DNA from: Dictyophora rubrovolvata
Lineage: Eukaryota > Basidiomycota > Agaricomycetes > Phallales > Phallaceae
Reading direction: 5' to 3'
Assembly: GCA_029959195.1 (NCBI GenBank)
Contig: CP114119.1
Span: forward strand, 1,302,001 to 1,366,000
DNA: 64,000 nt
Shown here: in pieces, positions 1 through 11,892 of the stretch
Layout of the letters: every line of letters begins with the position of its first letter
Position numbering within the stretch: the stretch's first letter is position 1
Notes under the pieces: generated by a model
The model's database searches: none
The model's input: only the letters and a program-made list of their open reading frames with translations
What the model was told of the DNA's origin: nothing
Translations under genes and position numbers: made by a program

Positions 1-1068
1 TTTGCCTCATTCTCGCTTTTTGCGCATCTGTTCCGGTATACGGCTCAGGCGCAGCTGGAAAACCATAACCAGAGTAATCGTGAAACGCATATACTGTGTT
101 ACTCCAGTTTTTGTGCACATCTCCAAACTGCGAAAAGTCTGCTGCATAAGTGTTTCCATCCAGAAAAAGAATATGGTGCTTGTCGATGTTCCTGATCGCC
201 GGGTGTAAGCGTTTGTAAAAAGCAATGAGACCCGTGTGCTCTGGGTCAGCTGGTTCGTTCAGCGGATTAAACCCCGCAACCCAGGCGTTATCCTTGTAGT
301 GCTCTGCCAGCTGCTCCCAAAGCCATATTACCCTGTCTTGAAAATCAAGATGATCCCAGAACGAAGCATAGTGTGTTGGGTTATCAGAATGCCAACCCTA
401 TTCTCATGGTCAAAAGGATAAGAAAGGGAGAGAGGTTGGAGAGAGAGGCAACGCCTTAAGGGGTTTATTTGGGAAAGCGATATGGCAGACTACTTACTCC
501 GTTCTGCCATCCTGGAACAGCATGGAGATCCAAGACAGTCCAGATTCCATGCCTTGCACAGATATCTATTACGCGGTCAAGATGGGCAAATCCCTCTTGT
601 TTCAGCTGTCGAGGGTTCATGTCGTCTTCAAAATGTTTGTAGCTAAACGGCAAGCGAAGACAATTAAGCCCCAAAGATTTGAAGAACTTGGCATCTGCAT
701 CTGTGAAAAAATACTCCAGGAGCTGTTGTAAAGTAATTGCCATTCTCAATGATTTGTATGCATGCTCTTTTTTGATGTATACCTTTTCGAAAAAGAAATT
801 GGCCTTCTCCGTTCCGATAGCCTTCGCCAGGGCAGCACGAACTTGGGATTCACGACCAGGATAACCTAGAAAAGAAAAAGAGCCAAGAGAGACAAAGTCA
901 TCGCCAATGCTAACAAGGTCGATAGTGGATATAGTTAACCGACCACCAACCATTGATAAAGTTTTCCATATTCATCCACCCACCAAGACCGGCACCTCTT
1001 AAAATCACCTCCTTGTCTTGACTGTCGACAATCTTTGTACCATCTACTCTGAGGAAGCTGCGGGACAT
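1..1068 (-). CDS. GH5 family glycoside hydrolase, paralog A (partial, 3' end outside window)
   Basis: Retaining beta-glycosidase of family GH5 (TIM barrel). The start MSRSFLRVDG aligns with the start of the tandem paralog to its right, so the Met at 1068 was preferred over an in-frame Met at 1110. Seen in order: the N-terminal strand ILRGAGLGGWMNMENF, the FFxxADAKFFKSLGLNCLRL helix-strand unit, VLDLHAVPG, and the acid/base motif AGFNPLNEP near position 250. The glutamate nucleophile is expected beyond base 1. At least three introns are visible, at positions matching those of paralog B. No signal peptide is seen, so the protein may be cytosolic; the exact GH5 subfamily and substrate cannot be read from the sequence. 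Confidence 0.85.
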
Positions 1069-1268
1069 ATTGTGTGAATGGTTTTGTCTAAGCTGCTTCC
1101 CGGAAGTCATTTGAGTATATATACAATTGGAGAACCGTGGGAAGAGGTTACAATCTATATATTCTGTGTCTCTATATATATACATATATATATACACTTC
1201 GTGATACCGTGGATAAGGTTTCTTCTGTCCAACAGACTATAGAGAAAAGGAAACGTGTCGGTACCAAG

Positions 1269-3086
1269 CTAATCGGATCGGGAAGCCGCATGTTCCGTCA
1301 AGACTGCGTTCAGCCCGTCTCGTTTCAAACTGTTTTCGAATGAGAAGCTTTGGGCTATCTCGTCAATTTCACTCTCAGATTTCCCTACAAAGTGCTCGGC
1401 CCATTCTTCAATTAGATATTCTGCCACCAAAATTTGGCACGCAAGTCGACCGACTCGATCTTTGAAGGACCAGACAGGAGCAGGATAAAGTTTACGCTTG
1501 TCTTCCTTCACATTTTGAGCGATCCAGTCTGCGAGGGGTTCAAATATGTGCTAATGAATAGCGAAGTATGGATTTAGGACATGGAGAGTTAAAGCAAGAA
1601 TGAACATACTTTGACGTAAGAATCGTCCGTTCCCCACGCGTCTACCGCCATCCGATGCTTCTTCGCGAGGAACTTCTCAAAGAGTTTCATATACGGTGTG
1701 TCAGGTGAAGTGTAGACCATGCCTGTTTTGGGTCGGGGAATTATAAGGGGAGGTGAGTGTCTGCCATCTCTGAAAAGATTGCAGTGAACCACGCGAACCT
1801 TGGTATCCTATATCTTTGTATAACCAGATCGACCAGGAAAGCCGAGCCTAAGATTTTCATTGTCAGGGAAGACCTGCGGAAAAAACTGGTCTCAGAATTA
1901 CCTGGGCATATATTTGTAACTGGTCCTTCAATAAAAGGTAGCGAGATTGATTAATTGAGTCTGTTTGATCACCATCATACTGCCTCCTGGCATATACCGG
2001 TCCCCATTCACCGTTCCAAACACAAAGTCCTCTCTCTGCCATCCAAACTTGTTTGAGCTCGAAACCTCTTACAAGTCTTGCTTTTTGCTCATCGCTGCCA
2101 ACGTAGGGTTCAGGTGATGCCGGAAAACCGTACCTGGAGTAATCATGGATGGAATAAGCTGTGTTGGACCAGTTCTTGTATGCGTCACCGAACTGGGAGA
2201 AGTCGGAGGCAAAGGTATTGCCGTCAAGGAAGATCATGTGGTGCTGATCAATCTCCCGAATGGCGTCGTGGAGACGGTTATAAAGGCTGATTAGTCTCTG
2301 ATGCTGTTCGTCGCACGGTTCATTGAGAACATTGTACCCTGCAACCCAAGGATTATCCTTGTAATGATGGGCCAGTTCCTTCCAGAGCCAAACTACGCGA
2401 TCTTGGAAGTCTTTATGATCCCACAAAGCAGCATAATGAGTGGGATTATCGGAATGCCAATCCTAAAAGGAAAATTAGTCTTATCCTTCAAAACCACAAA
2501 GCCTTAAGACTTGCCTGGTTTTGTCCCCCTGGAGCGGTATGGAGGTCAAGGATGGTGTAAATACCGTGCTGTGCGCAAATACTGATAACACGATCTAGAT
2601 GTTTGAAACCTTGGGGTTTGAGAACGCGCGGGTTCATGTCATCTTCAAAGTGACGATAGTTGAAGGCGGCGCGGATGCAGTTGAGGCCCAATGAGCGAAA
2701 AAATTTAGCATCAGCTTCTTGAAAGAAGTATTCAAGGAACTGATAGCACGAAGAGTAAACAGAGTTTAGCATATTAGACTGTTGAGAACGGTGATATCTC
2801 GGGGTGTTAAGAATATAAGGATACCTTTTCGAAAAAGAACTCGGCCTTCTCTTGACCAATGGCTTTTGCGAGAGCTTGACGTATTTGGAACTCACGACCA
2901 GGATAACCTGCCAACGATGTGAAGATGTGAGATTTGGAAGAAGAAGCATGGCAACGGCAGGTGCAAACCTGTGATAAAGTTTTCCATGTTCATCCACCCT
3001 CCGAGGCCAGCACCACGGAGAATAACCTCTTTCCCGTCGCCATCGACGATTTCCGTACCAGAAACCTTGAGGAACGAAGGAGGCAT
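1269..3086 (-). CDS. GH5 family glycoside hydrolase, paralog B
   Basis: Complete GH5 member, tandem copy of the partial gene to the left, same strand, with only about 200 nt between its stop and the start of paralog A. Start MPPSFLKVSG is chosen by alignment with paralog A; an in-frame Met at 3125 would add 13 residues rich in Ser and Thr. Domain landmarks: ILRGAGLGGWMNMENF, LDLHTAPGGQNQ, acid/base AGYNVLNEP near 2310-2330, and nucleophile region CVWNGEWGPVYARR near 1990-2020. About 500 residues with several introns. The C-terminal about 80 residues after the barrel form a helical tail ending HAASRSD. No signal peptide is seen. A beta-glucan or glucoside substrate is plausible but not shown. 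Confidence 0.88.
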
Positions 3087-3530
3087 AATGGGGGTTGTTG
3101 TTGGCGACGACGAGGAACCTGGCAAATGAAGGCAGGAGGAGGAAGGCTGTCTTCTGCCGCTGCCATTTTATTGTTTATCTATAAACCCGAGCCAGTGAAT
3201 GAAATTGAAATAAATAAATAATATATATAACTGGGAAAGGTCAGGTGGTCTGAGGAGAGGCACTTCCGAGAAAAAGCCGTGCGAATCGATGTTCGCTCAT
3301 ATTCATCGATAAGGAAACACCACCCGTGACGGTGCTCATAATGCCCGAGTCGGTCTCTCCGCATCCGCATGCATGTCAATTCCATTACGTAACAGAACAT
3401 GGTGTGTGGCTGAGTTATCGGAATTATGTAATGCGAATTGCCTTACTTCTGGCACGTGATCGCGTGCGTGACAATTTAAATGTCCATTGTCATTTGACAT
3501 TGACCGTTCTACCGCGACGACGCATCTGAA
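3087..3530. other. Divergent intergenic region, GH5 paralog B / MPH1
   Basis: About 440 nt between two divergent start codons. It holds an AT-rich patch (TAAATAAATAATATATATAA near 3209-3229) that could serve as core promoter for the GH5 gene. If the GH5 start is 3125, the first 39 nt are coding. No further gene is seen. Confidence 0.5.
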
Positions 3531-6500
3531 ATGAGCTCGGACGAATATTTCGATGTTGATTCCATGCAAGTGAACTCAGCCTTTCTGGCGGAAGTCGATG
3601 CTTTAGAGGCCGGTTTTACAACACAAGAGAAACCCCCGAATTTCACACATGTGCAACCCACCATCACAAACTCTCCCTTACCCAACGACGGCGATACCAC
3701 TGACTACGAGAACTTCTTTGACGACTTTAATCCGGATGATCTTCAAATATTGGATAATTCTTCTTTATCTGCCCGTAATGCCACCAAATCGGGCGAACCA
3801 GGTCCTCCCCTCCTCTTACGGCAACTAACTTTGTTCGGTGATACTGTCGTAGATCCTCGGCCCTCTAATCCTAATAGACCAACCGCACTCAAAACAGGAT
3901 TAAAGAAAGTCAAACATTGGAATTATTCGCTGCCTATCAACTCTAAAAACCGATCTAAACCGGATTCCAAGGAAAAGACGGAGGATGGCGACGAAGAAGA
4001 AGAAGGTAAAAAAACGGATACCCAAAACTTTGACCTATCACACGGTATGCTAAATTAGATTGTGCTTGAATCATTATTATTTTACTTTTATACTAGATTT
4101 ACGTTCCTCTCGGTGAGCTGTTTCTCCCGATTGCTTCTTCAGCGCATTTGATTTGCCACTACTTGACTAATTAGTTGGATGTACTCGCAGATCGGTGAGT
4201 CGGCTACCTTTGCCGCGGAGAAACGCTATTCATGGGCTTAGCAGCCGCCACCGTTTAAACATAAACCCGATTTACTCCTAGCAAAGCACTGGATTTATCC
4301 TACAAATATTCCCAAACGAGCTTATCAGCTTAACATTGTTCGGGACTCACTTTTTGAAAATTCCCTGATTTCGTTGCCTACAGGTTTGGGGAAAACATTT
4401 ATTGCAGGGGTGATTATGCTGAACTGTATGCGCATTTCTTGATTAATCTCTTGAATGCTCACGTTTGATATCTGCTCCAAGACTACCGTTGGTTTCCGGA
4501 AGGGAAAGTGGTCTTCCTTGCTCCCACTAAACCCCTTGTAGCTCAACAAATTGATGCCTGTCACAAAATTTGTGGCATTCCCGGCAGCCACTCTATTGAG
4601 CTCACCGGCCACACCGTCAGGTCAAAGCGAGCAGATTTCGTATGTTACTTCAAACTTTTTCTTTTTACCCCGACAAGTTCTGACTTTACAAGTGGAGAGA
4701 AAAGCGCGTGTTTTTTATGACTCCTCAAACTTTTATGAATGACCTTAAATATGAAATCTGCAATCCAACCGACGTGGTGCTTCTGGTAATTGGTTTGTCG
4801 TTTTTCCCTGTTTTTGAGATGTTTGGCTGGGTCTTTTTTTTAAATTGTCTCTTGAACAGATGAGGCACATCGCGGAACTGGCGACCATGCCTATGCACAG
4901 ATAGTCCGCTATCTTATGATTAAAAATGGTCATTTCCGGGTTCTCGCCTTGACGGCAACTCCTGGCTCGAACCCGGGAGCTGTCCAAAAAATCATTGATG
5001 CTTTGCATATCAGTCGCATTGAAATTAGGGACGAGAATAGTCTTGATCTGCGTGAATATGTTCTACCCAAGGTGAATATTCAGAGATCCTTTTCTCCGAA
5101 ATCCCTTTCGCTCAAAGCCCTTTGTGCTGAACAGAAAATTACTACTCACATCATCAAAATGACTGAAGACATCGTTCGCGTTCGCGATTTGCTAGCCAAA
5201 GTTATGAATGTATGGCAACAGTTTTACTTCCTATTTTATGCTTGGTTGGTTGAATTATTATCCAGAAAGTGGCCAAAAAAATAGCTAACTTTGGCCTGAT
5301 GCCTAATCTTGATGTCACGAAATTACATCCTTATCGATGCACAGCCATCCAAGCTGATTACAAAAAAGCAAAAGCACCTCCTTACGTCTATGGCGTATTG
5401 AATCAGCTCAGAACGTTGGCTCAAGCCATGAGCTACCTCGTAATTCAGCGTGCTTTACTACGTCATCTGTGTCTATCTAACCCATCCTCCTAGATCGAAT
5501 GCAGTTTGAACATGTGTTACGACCATTTACAAGGCCCCCTGGAAAACAGTGAGCGGGAAGTTAAAAAAACCAAGCTAGCACAGGAACCTCTCTTCCAGGA
5601 CGTTGTAAAGGAACTGGAGCGACAGCGTAGCAAAGGATTTTCTGTTCATCCCAAAGTCGACAAACTAATAATGTTGACTCTGGATTATTTTGCCACATCC
5701 AATGATGAACAGGAGCATAATTGTGAAAGCGGGCGGAACAGCACATCAAAAATGATGATCTTCGCCAATTATCGGATGGTTGTCGACGAAATAGTCGGTG
5801 CATTGAATCAACATCAGCCCCTTATACGTGCTGCTCGGTTTGTAGGACAAGGCGCAGATAAACAAGGAAATAAGGGCATTGTCCAGCGAGAGCAGCTCGA
5901 AGTGAGTTATTTGTTTCATCAATGTATCTGTATTGCTGATCATCTCTCAAATTGAAAATATTGACTTAGATCATTCAAAAATTCAAGGGTGGCGAGTTCA
6001 ATGTTCTAGTTGCTACTTCCATCGGTGAAGAAGGGCTGGACATCGGAGAAGTGGATTGCATTATTTGCTATGATGCGCAAAAGACCCCAATTCGGATGGT
6101 AAGAGGCTGTACCGTCTTAAATTTTGGATTGGCGGTGAAATATTCTTTCTAGCTTCAAAGAATTGGTAGAACTGGTCGTCGCCGCGCTGGGAGGGTCGAA
6201 GTCCTCTTATCTGAGACAAGAGAAGAGACCAACTGGGAAAAGGCCCGTAATGACTATGAAAATACTCAAAAATCAATCATTCGCGGGGATTCTTTAGAAC
6301 TCTTTGCTGATGTCAAACGCCTCCTTCCGATTGACTTGAAACCGGCATATCAAGAAACGTTGATGCCTATTGAGGAATATATAAGAGAAGCAAGTGGGGT
6401 TGGGAAGGGCTCCGGTCCTTCTAGAGGAAGGAAAAGGAAAGTGGAAAGTGCCCCACGATATCACAATGTTCCTCCTGGCGCTATCGACAATTTCATTCCA

Positions 6501-7483
6501 AGCTCTGAGCTCCTTGCGGAAACATCTAAGAAAAGGCGCAAGGTCACTTACAATGCGGAGAAAAAGGACGTGAAAAAAAAGCTACCTAAATCTCGGAGCA
6601 CTTCAACAGTTAAATCTACTGGTGCGACAAAACATCGGAAGAAGGCTTTTTCTGGGTCAACACTTTCACAGCTTGAGCAAGAAATGGCCGACGATAGCGA
6701 TGATAAAGATATTGAGCTCGGATTGGATTTATTTGTAAAAGCCAAGAGTCAAGCACCGTCGAGATCGTCCTCTGTAGTATACTTCAGTTCATCAAATTCA
6801 GACGTCGCAGACAAGCCATGCTTGTCCAAAGAAGAGAACGAGGATCATTCATGGCTTCTAAACTCGGATCCAGCTGATGGTGCAACAACACACATATCCA
6901 ATCAACCTAAACAACAGCGATCATCCCAATCACCGGTGAACCCTAGTCCATCGTCATCCTCGGAGCCCATCAGAGTGGTTGAACCGCTGAGAAATCGCCA
7001 GAGACGGCGAATTGCCACTGAATCATCACCGTCACAGCCAAATGAGCTCAAGCCCCGTGATCGTTTTTTGGATTTAGAGGCCGAGGTGTCTGGCGAGTGT
7101 TCCTCTGACGACTCCATGAGCGAATTAGAACGAGATTCGGACAGGCGGTTTGTAATGCATTGCATCTAAAGGCTTATTGGGTTCTTACTACGTCGATTTG
7201 CAGATTTTTAGAAGAGCTCTCCCCATCGCAGAGACCGGCTTCTTACAACCAAACGATGGCCTACCGGCAGAGTTTACTAACACAAATGCACCCGAACACT
7301 CGAGTACCAGAATTTCGCTCTGGAGTTATTCGTCAGGGTCCTTTTGGACGGGCTCGTACCTTGCTTCGCAACGTCAAACAGTCGAGTTCACCAAACAGGT
7401 CGACTGATCAATATTCTCTTGATAGTTTTTTGGTGGAAGATGATGATGACATTCTTTTGACTTCGCATCCTAGCAACTCCTAA
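3531..7483 (+). CDS. MPH1: ATP-dependent DNA helicase MPH1 (FANCM family)
   Basis: Superfamily 2 DNA helicase that remodels replication forks and D-loops in error-free repair. The N-terminal acidic leader ([14 protein letters not shown]) is followed by [17 protein letters not shown], then Walker [11 protein letters not shown], motif Ia [12 protein letters not shown], the DEAH box ([19 protein letters not shown]) directly after an intron near 4860, motif [17 protein letters not shown], and motifs V and VI ([40 protein letters not shown]). The C-terminal third is Ser/Lys rich and acidic, ending [17 protein letters not shown]. At least seven introns are visible; the last joins SDRR to [11 protein letters not shown]. 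Length about 1100 residues, normal for the family. It is convergent with the RNA-binding gene on its right, with 120 nt between stops. Confidence 0.95.
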
Positions 7484-7603
7484 CATTTTCTAAGGCTAAC
7501 TTATTATTACGGATAAATTGTAGCTTCCGTTTCTCTAATGTATACAGGAATAAATTGAGTGCACTACATGAATTGCTCGTAATCATCATGAAATTTTCTC
7601 TAT

Positions 7604-10444
7604 TCATGAGAAGGAGCGAGATCGCGAACGCCTCCGTCTACTTTCACCTTCGTCGTCAAATGATTGTCCCCACCCACTTTCTTCGGCATCGGGAACAGTG
7701 CTACCATCTGCGTAATTATCCTTGGAATCAGCGGAATCGTCTTTAATTTTCGTGCCTGAATCTGCAGTCTGCGAAGGCATGGATACTGGAATGAAGGAAG
7801 GCGTCGGTCCAGAATGCCAGCTAACTTTGACTTTGCCGACTGATGGTATATCTGCGCCACTTGCCAATGCCTTTGTGCATTTATCAGTACTGAACCCCGC
7901 TCTTGCATAATTCCCCCAACAAAACTTACCGATTCGGCAGTGGCGCGGCTCCAAAATTGAACCACCACTTGTCCATCTTCCAGCTTACCACATAATTCTA
8001 GATTACCCAGATTCTGATAACAGTGAGTCGATCGTTTGGGGGGAGGTTAAGACTGGTGAATGTACCTGATAATACGTCCTAACGGCCTGCATTGCTTCAT
8101 CATTCGACGGAACACCTTGTATAAGCAATCTTCGTGGACGGTTGTCCAATTTCATACTTCCACGAGGTGGCGGCCCACCTCTAGTACCCGCCATGAAGCC
8201 TCTGCCGCCGCGAAATCCCCCTCGCCCGCGATAGGGTTTGTATGGCCTCGAGGTGACATGAGGATCGGAATTGATTTCGACATCAGGTACACCTATTCGC
8301 GTTGCCTACGTGCACGCACATACGTATGTATGTATAGATACAACGAGAAAGAAAGAAAGAAAGAAAAAAAGATCATACCTCTGCTTTAAGTAGCGATAGT
8401 TTTTCTAACAAAGCTGCAGTCTGCTGGCTTTTTTCTTTAGCATTTGAATCTTGGGATGATATTGTTCCTTGAGCCGCACGTGAGTCCATGTCCTGATCTT
8501 CATCTGACGTTTTGGATTTAGATAAAGCGGCGTCTTGCGGAGACGTATCTGTAGATGATGTTGATTGGGAGGGGGGTAAAGGTTTGTTCTGCAAGCTTTT
8601 CAAATTTTCCATGATTTCTTCTTTTTCCTGGGAAGTCTTCGCAGCACCTAGCCGAGATATCAACACTTTTTGTTGCGAAATTTGTTGCTCCAGTGCACGC
8701 TGGCGTGCAGCCAAGGCAGCAGCGTTTGTTGGCGGGAGTTTGAGCGTTGGAACCGAATCTACAGGGGGAAATTCTTGGTGGGACTTTACTCGTGACGGCA
8801 AGTCGGTCGATAACTTTTTTATGAACGAGAGAGAAGCGGCTAATGCTCGTTGTCCTATCGTACCTTGACCTTCTAAAGGTCGATGCCAAAAGACCTTGAC
8901 AAATCTGTTGCCAAATATGGCTTCTTCAGACTTCCAAGCGTTTTGAGCTTCCGCATGGCTTGAGAAGGTGACAAGAGCTTTTCCTCTCGAAGAATCGATT
9001 GCAACGTTCGTGACAGTGCCAAACTTTTTGAACCAGTCATTCATTGCTTCCATAGATAATTTTTCATCAGGTATTTTCTCGACCACTAAAGTCTTATCAT
9101 CACGAGGCGCATGGCGAGGAGGGTGTGAATCACCAGGAAACGATCCTTTCGAGCCTTGTTTGAAAGCACCAACTCCTCCTGCTGATATATTATTTTGATG
9201 CTGATGTAAAAGTGAGGAGTCGTTACTCGTCGGAGAAACTGAAAGTCCTAAATTGAACATATCAACCATTCCTTCAGGAAAAAGAGGTGAAATATTCGGA
9301 GGCATTATGTGCGTTTGTTGCTGTTGCATCCTTCGGGGAGTACCAAAGTTATGGGTGAATCCATTGGGTTGAATCATAGGTTCCCCTTTGTTGGCCTCTT
9401 CGACTGGATCTTGAGGAGTCAGGTCCTGAACGACGGGAAGTTCCGTTGAAGAAACAGGGTCACCCATATGCCTTGATGAAGTCCTCTGCTGTGGGTAGTC
9501 GCCCATCTCCATACGCGATTCGTGTGGATCGTACGTTGCATTCGACATAAGCGAAGCCATAGCAGGATATACTGGCATAAAAGGAGGAACTCCTGGCAAC
9601 ATATTTGCATATAACATAGGAGGAACAACCGCGTCATCGCCATGACTATATTGGCACAGTGAGCCTCGAGCGCAAAAGCCATTCTCTAAATAATTGTTAG
9701 AAAAGCAGGGAAGACGGAATAATAATAATAATAATAATACTCACTGTAATAATCCCTACATATGCCCCTGCGACCCCTTCCTCCAAAGGCATTCGGAGGA
9801 CGATACATATGCATGACGTTATCTAAACGGCCACCTTGAGGATAATAAACATTGGACGGTCCTTCGCCATGGAGACCTCCACGACCATTAATTGACGTAC
9901 TTCTCCTTCCGGGAGGATTGAACCGAGAGAATGAGCCATCCGAACTCAACCTGGGACCCTTGGGTGAAGGGCGTCCGTCCTCGTCCGTCTCCAGATTACG
10001 CTTTCGACCTCGGTCGGATACAAGATCATCGAGAGGAATGGGGATACCAACTTGGTGGTCTTCAGATTTTATTGGTTCATACGGCAAATAGGATTTGGAG
10101 CGTAAGGCAGCGAAAAGAGTGTCAACGAATTTAGATGCTTCTATAGGAAAGAATCAGAAGGAGGGGAAAACGGGAGGAGAGAAAGATAATACTACCTTCT
10201 TCTAGGAACTCCTCCAGCTGCGATACAAACATTTTTCGTAAATCCGGTTCGGCAGCATCATGTTTTAATAGAGCAAGCACATAATCCGCCAAAGCTTCAG
10301 GATCAGCGTCGCAACTGGAGAAAAGTTCATTTTTAAAAATTGATTTTGACAACGTTGTATACATATTAAGAAGACTCACACGGGCTGTAGAGTCCTTATG
10401 AGCCAGATCTTCAATAGCGACGCTGTAGACTCATCGTACAACAT
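7604..10444 (-). CDS. RBM26: RBM26/27-type RNA-binding protein (PWI-like, CCCH, RRM)
   Basis: Nuclear RNA-binding protein of the RBM26/27 family; its fission yeast counterpart Rmn1 acts with the MTREC/exosome targeting machinery. Exon 1 (10444 to about 10380) joins to the next exon to give LQPVCDADPEALADYVLALL, the PWI-like N-terminal domain typical of RBM26. Then come a Ser/Pro/Arg stretch, one CCCH zinc finger CRDYYKNGFCARGSLCQYSH that is split by an intron holding an AAT microsatellite, an RRM (KTLVVEKIPDEKLS to FVKVFWHRP), a coiled coil (ARQRALEQQISQQKVLISRL), a Gly/Arg-rich patch, and a second RRM-like segment (RRLLIQGVPSNDEAM to VKVSWHSGPTPSF). The tail is RS-rich (ESRRRRSRSRSFS). The apparent stop at 8373 lies in an intron (GCAGAG|GTATGA). 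Confidence 0.92.
8348..8371. repeat. GAAA microsatellite in RBM26-like intron
   Basis: A run of GAAA units on the plus strand inside an intron of the RBM26-like gene, so a TTTC pyrimidine tract in the transcript near a splice site. Confidence 0.7.
9718..9739. repeat. (AAT)n microsatellite in intron splitting the CCCH finger
   Basis: Seven AAT units in the intron that interrupts the zinc-finger codons of the RBM26-like gene. Confidence 0.85.
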
Positions 10445-10699
10445 GATGGTCAGCGCGAAGTGGCGTATTCTTATTAAGTACTGAGTGAACAGTATTCGCT
10501 TTGTCAGCCTGCTTAGAACCCCGCCGACTTGGGCCGAGGTGCTGATTCAGAGTGCCAAGTGCCGGTAACTTGTAGAATGGTATTGCAGTCTCCAAGTTGG
10601 TATTTACTATTATTATATATACGTTGCTCGTTGCAGAAAAAGCGCAGTTTGTTATGATCTGTACAATACATGGAGGTAGTAGTTTTTACAATAATTGGA

Positions 10700-11635
10700 T
10701 TAGACCAAAACAAGAGTGGCTATCGCAAAACCAATCACAACTGTGGTAGTATAATAAGAAATGGCGGCCAAGGGTATAGCGGTGTTACCAGCGGTCCCAC
10801 TCTGACTCTGTGATGAGGCTGAGGAAGTAGAAGTGGGAAAGGCGCCAGTAGCATTATCACACTTGACGGAGCTGGGAATAGTTGCATTGGCGGAAAGAAT
10901 GATATCGGCGCACTAAAAAACGAAACAAAGACAAGGTCAATTTGAAACATCGAACTTCAGACTGTTATGGTTGTTATTAATATTACCTGATACAACACAC
11001 CGTCTGGGCCATCGAATTGAACCATAATGGTTGCATTGGCACCATCATGGACTTCGGAAATGCCGAGTGAACTGGGATTGACAGGTAAGCAAGCATCGCC
11101 CTGAGCATGCATTACTATGAAAGGGACTAAGAATGGATATGCTGTCCCACTTTGAGTGTGATTGAACTGAGAAAACGTCGTCGGATCACTCAAAGTAGAC
11201 AACCCAACGAGAACTTAAGGGAGAAAAGGTGAAGAGAATCAATTAATAAACGGTTGTCCCCTGGCATTGGTAGACATTAGAGAGAAAAAACGAACGTTCA
11301 GCCATCGGGTGTTCACTGGTGATAGTGACAAAGCCAGTACCACCAATGGGGAATTCGGTCCGAGTTGCACTAGGATCATTGAAGCCATCTATTAAGATGG
11401 ATCAGGTTCTCTCAACGAGAAGGGGATGGAGAAGTTGCGGGACTGCTAACCACAAAATTGTACTTCCTAGAGAAATAAGGCCTCGAGCATTAAAATCAAA
11501 GGGGGAAAGAGAAAAGCGCAAAATGATACGTACGTTTGGCTCATTGAATCCACGGCTGGGAGGATAATTCAAGGTAAAATGAGCCCGTGCGATGACAAGT
11601 GACCCCAGAAAAATGACAAGTTGTTGATGAAACAT
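10700..11635 (-). CDS. BIM1-like (X325) secreted copper-binding protein, likely GPI anchored
   Basis: Small secreted protein of the LPMO-like X325/BIM1 family; the Cryptococcus member Bim1 binds copper and helps its uptake. A clear signal peptide (MFHQQLVIFLGSLVIARA) ends so that the mature protein begins with the copper-ligand histidine: HFTLNYPPSRGFNEPN. The next exons give EVQFCDGFNDPSATRTEF, GTGFVTITSEHPM, then a domain with FIVMHAQGDACLPVNPSSLG and MVQFDGPDGVLYQCADI, a Ser/Thr-rich linker (TSTSSASSQSQSGTAGN) and a hydrophobic C-terminal helix ending at TAA 10700, fitting GPI attachment. Five exons. A TATAAATA sits 85 nt upstream of the ATG. The gene is about 20 kb from the CTR copper transporter in this window. 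Confidence 0.87.
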
Positions 11636-11719
11636 GATGTCAAGGGAATACGAAATGGCAAATTAGGAGGACACCTGCAGGCCAATGCAATGAATATACA
11701 AGCAGCATTTTCGAGAAAA

Positions 11720-11727
11720 TATTTATA
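11720..11727 (-). promoter_or_regulatory. TATA box of the BIM1-like gene
   Basis: TATAAATA on the minus strand, 85 nt before the start codon of the BIM1-like gene, a normal fungal spacing. Confidence 0.55.
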
Positions 11728-11743
11728 AGGTATGAGGGTATTC

Positions 11744-11756
11744 GGGGGGGGGGGGG
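11744..11756. repeat. G13 homopolymer
   Basis: Thirteen consecutive G on the plus strand, just upstream of the TATA box of the BIM1-like gene. Confidence 0.9.
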
Positions 11757-11827
11757 TGCGCATCTTCCTCCCCCGAACACTTGTATTGCCTCGGAAATGA
11801 TATCCAGTGCCTTTTTCAGTGCCCCTT

Positions 11828-11892
11828 ATTCCCCGAGTCAGCGTGACTCGGGGAATGGCTCGGGAAGCGACTCGGGGAAGGACTCGGAGAAC
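11828..11892. repeat. 13-bp perfect hairpin joined to four-copy 12-bp tandem repeat
   Basis: Bases 11828-11840 and 11844-11856 are perfect reverse complements around a 3-nt loop (arm ATTCCCCGAGTCA). The right arm is the first unit of a tandem repeat of exactly 12 bp: units begin at 11845, 11857, 11869 and 11881 with core GACTCGGGGAA (second unit GGCTCGGGAA, fourth GACTCGGAGAA). It lies 193-257 nt upstream of the BIM1-like ATG. TGACTC half-sites resemble bZIP (Gcn4-type) targets. Confidence 0.85.

Noticed and set aside
8373-8378. Stop codon of the RBM26-like long frame as the real gene end
   Set aside because: GAG|GTATGA is a splice donor; downstream exons supply the second RRM-like region and RS tail, so the gene ends at 7604.
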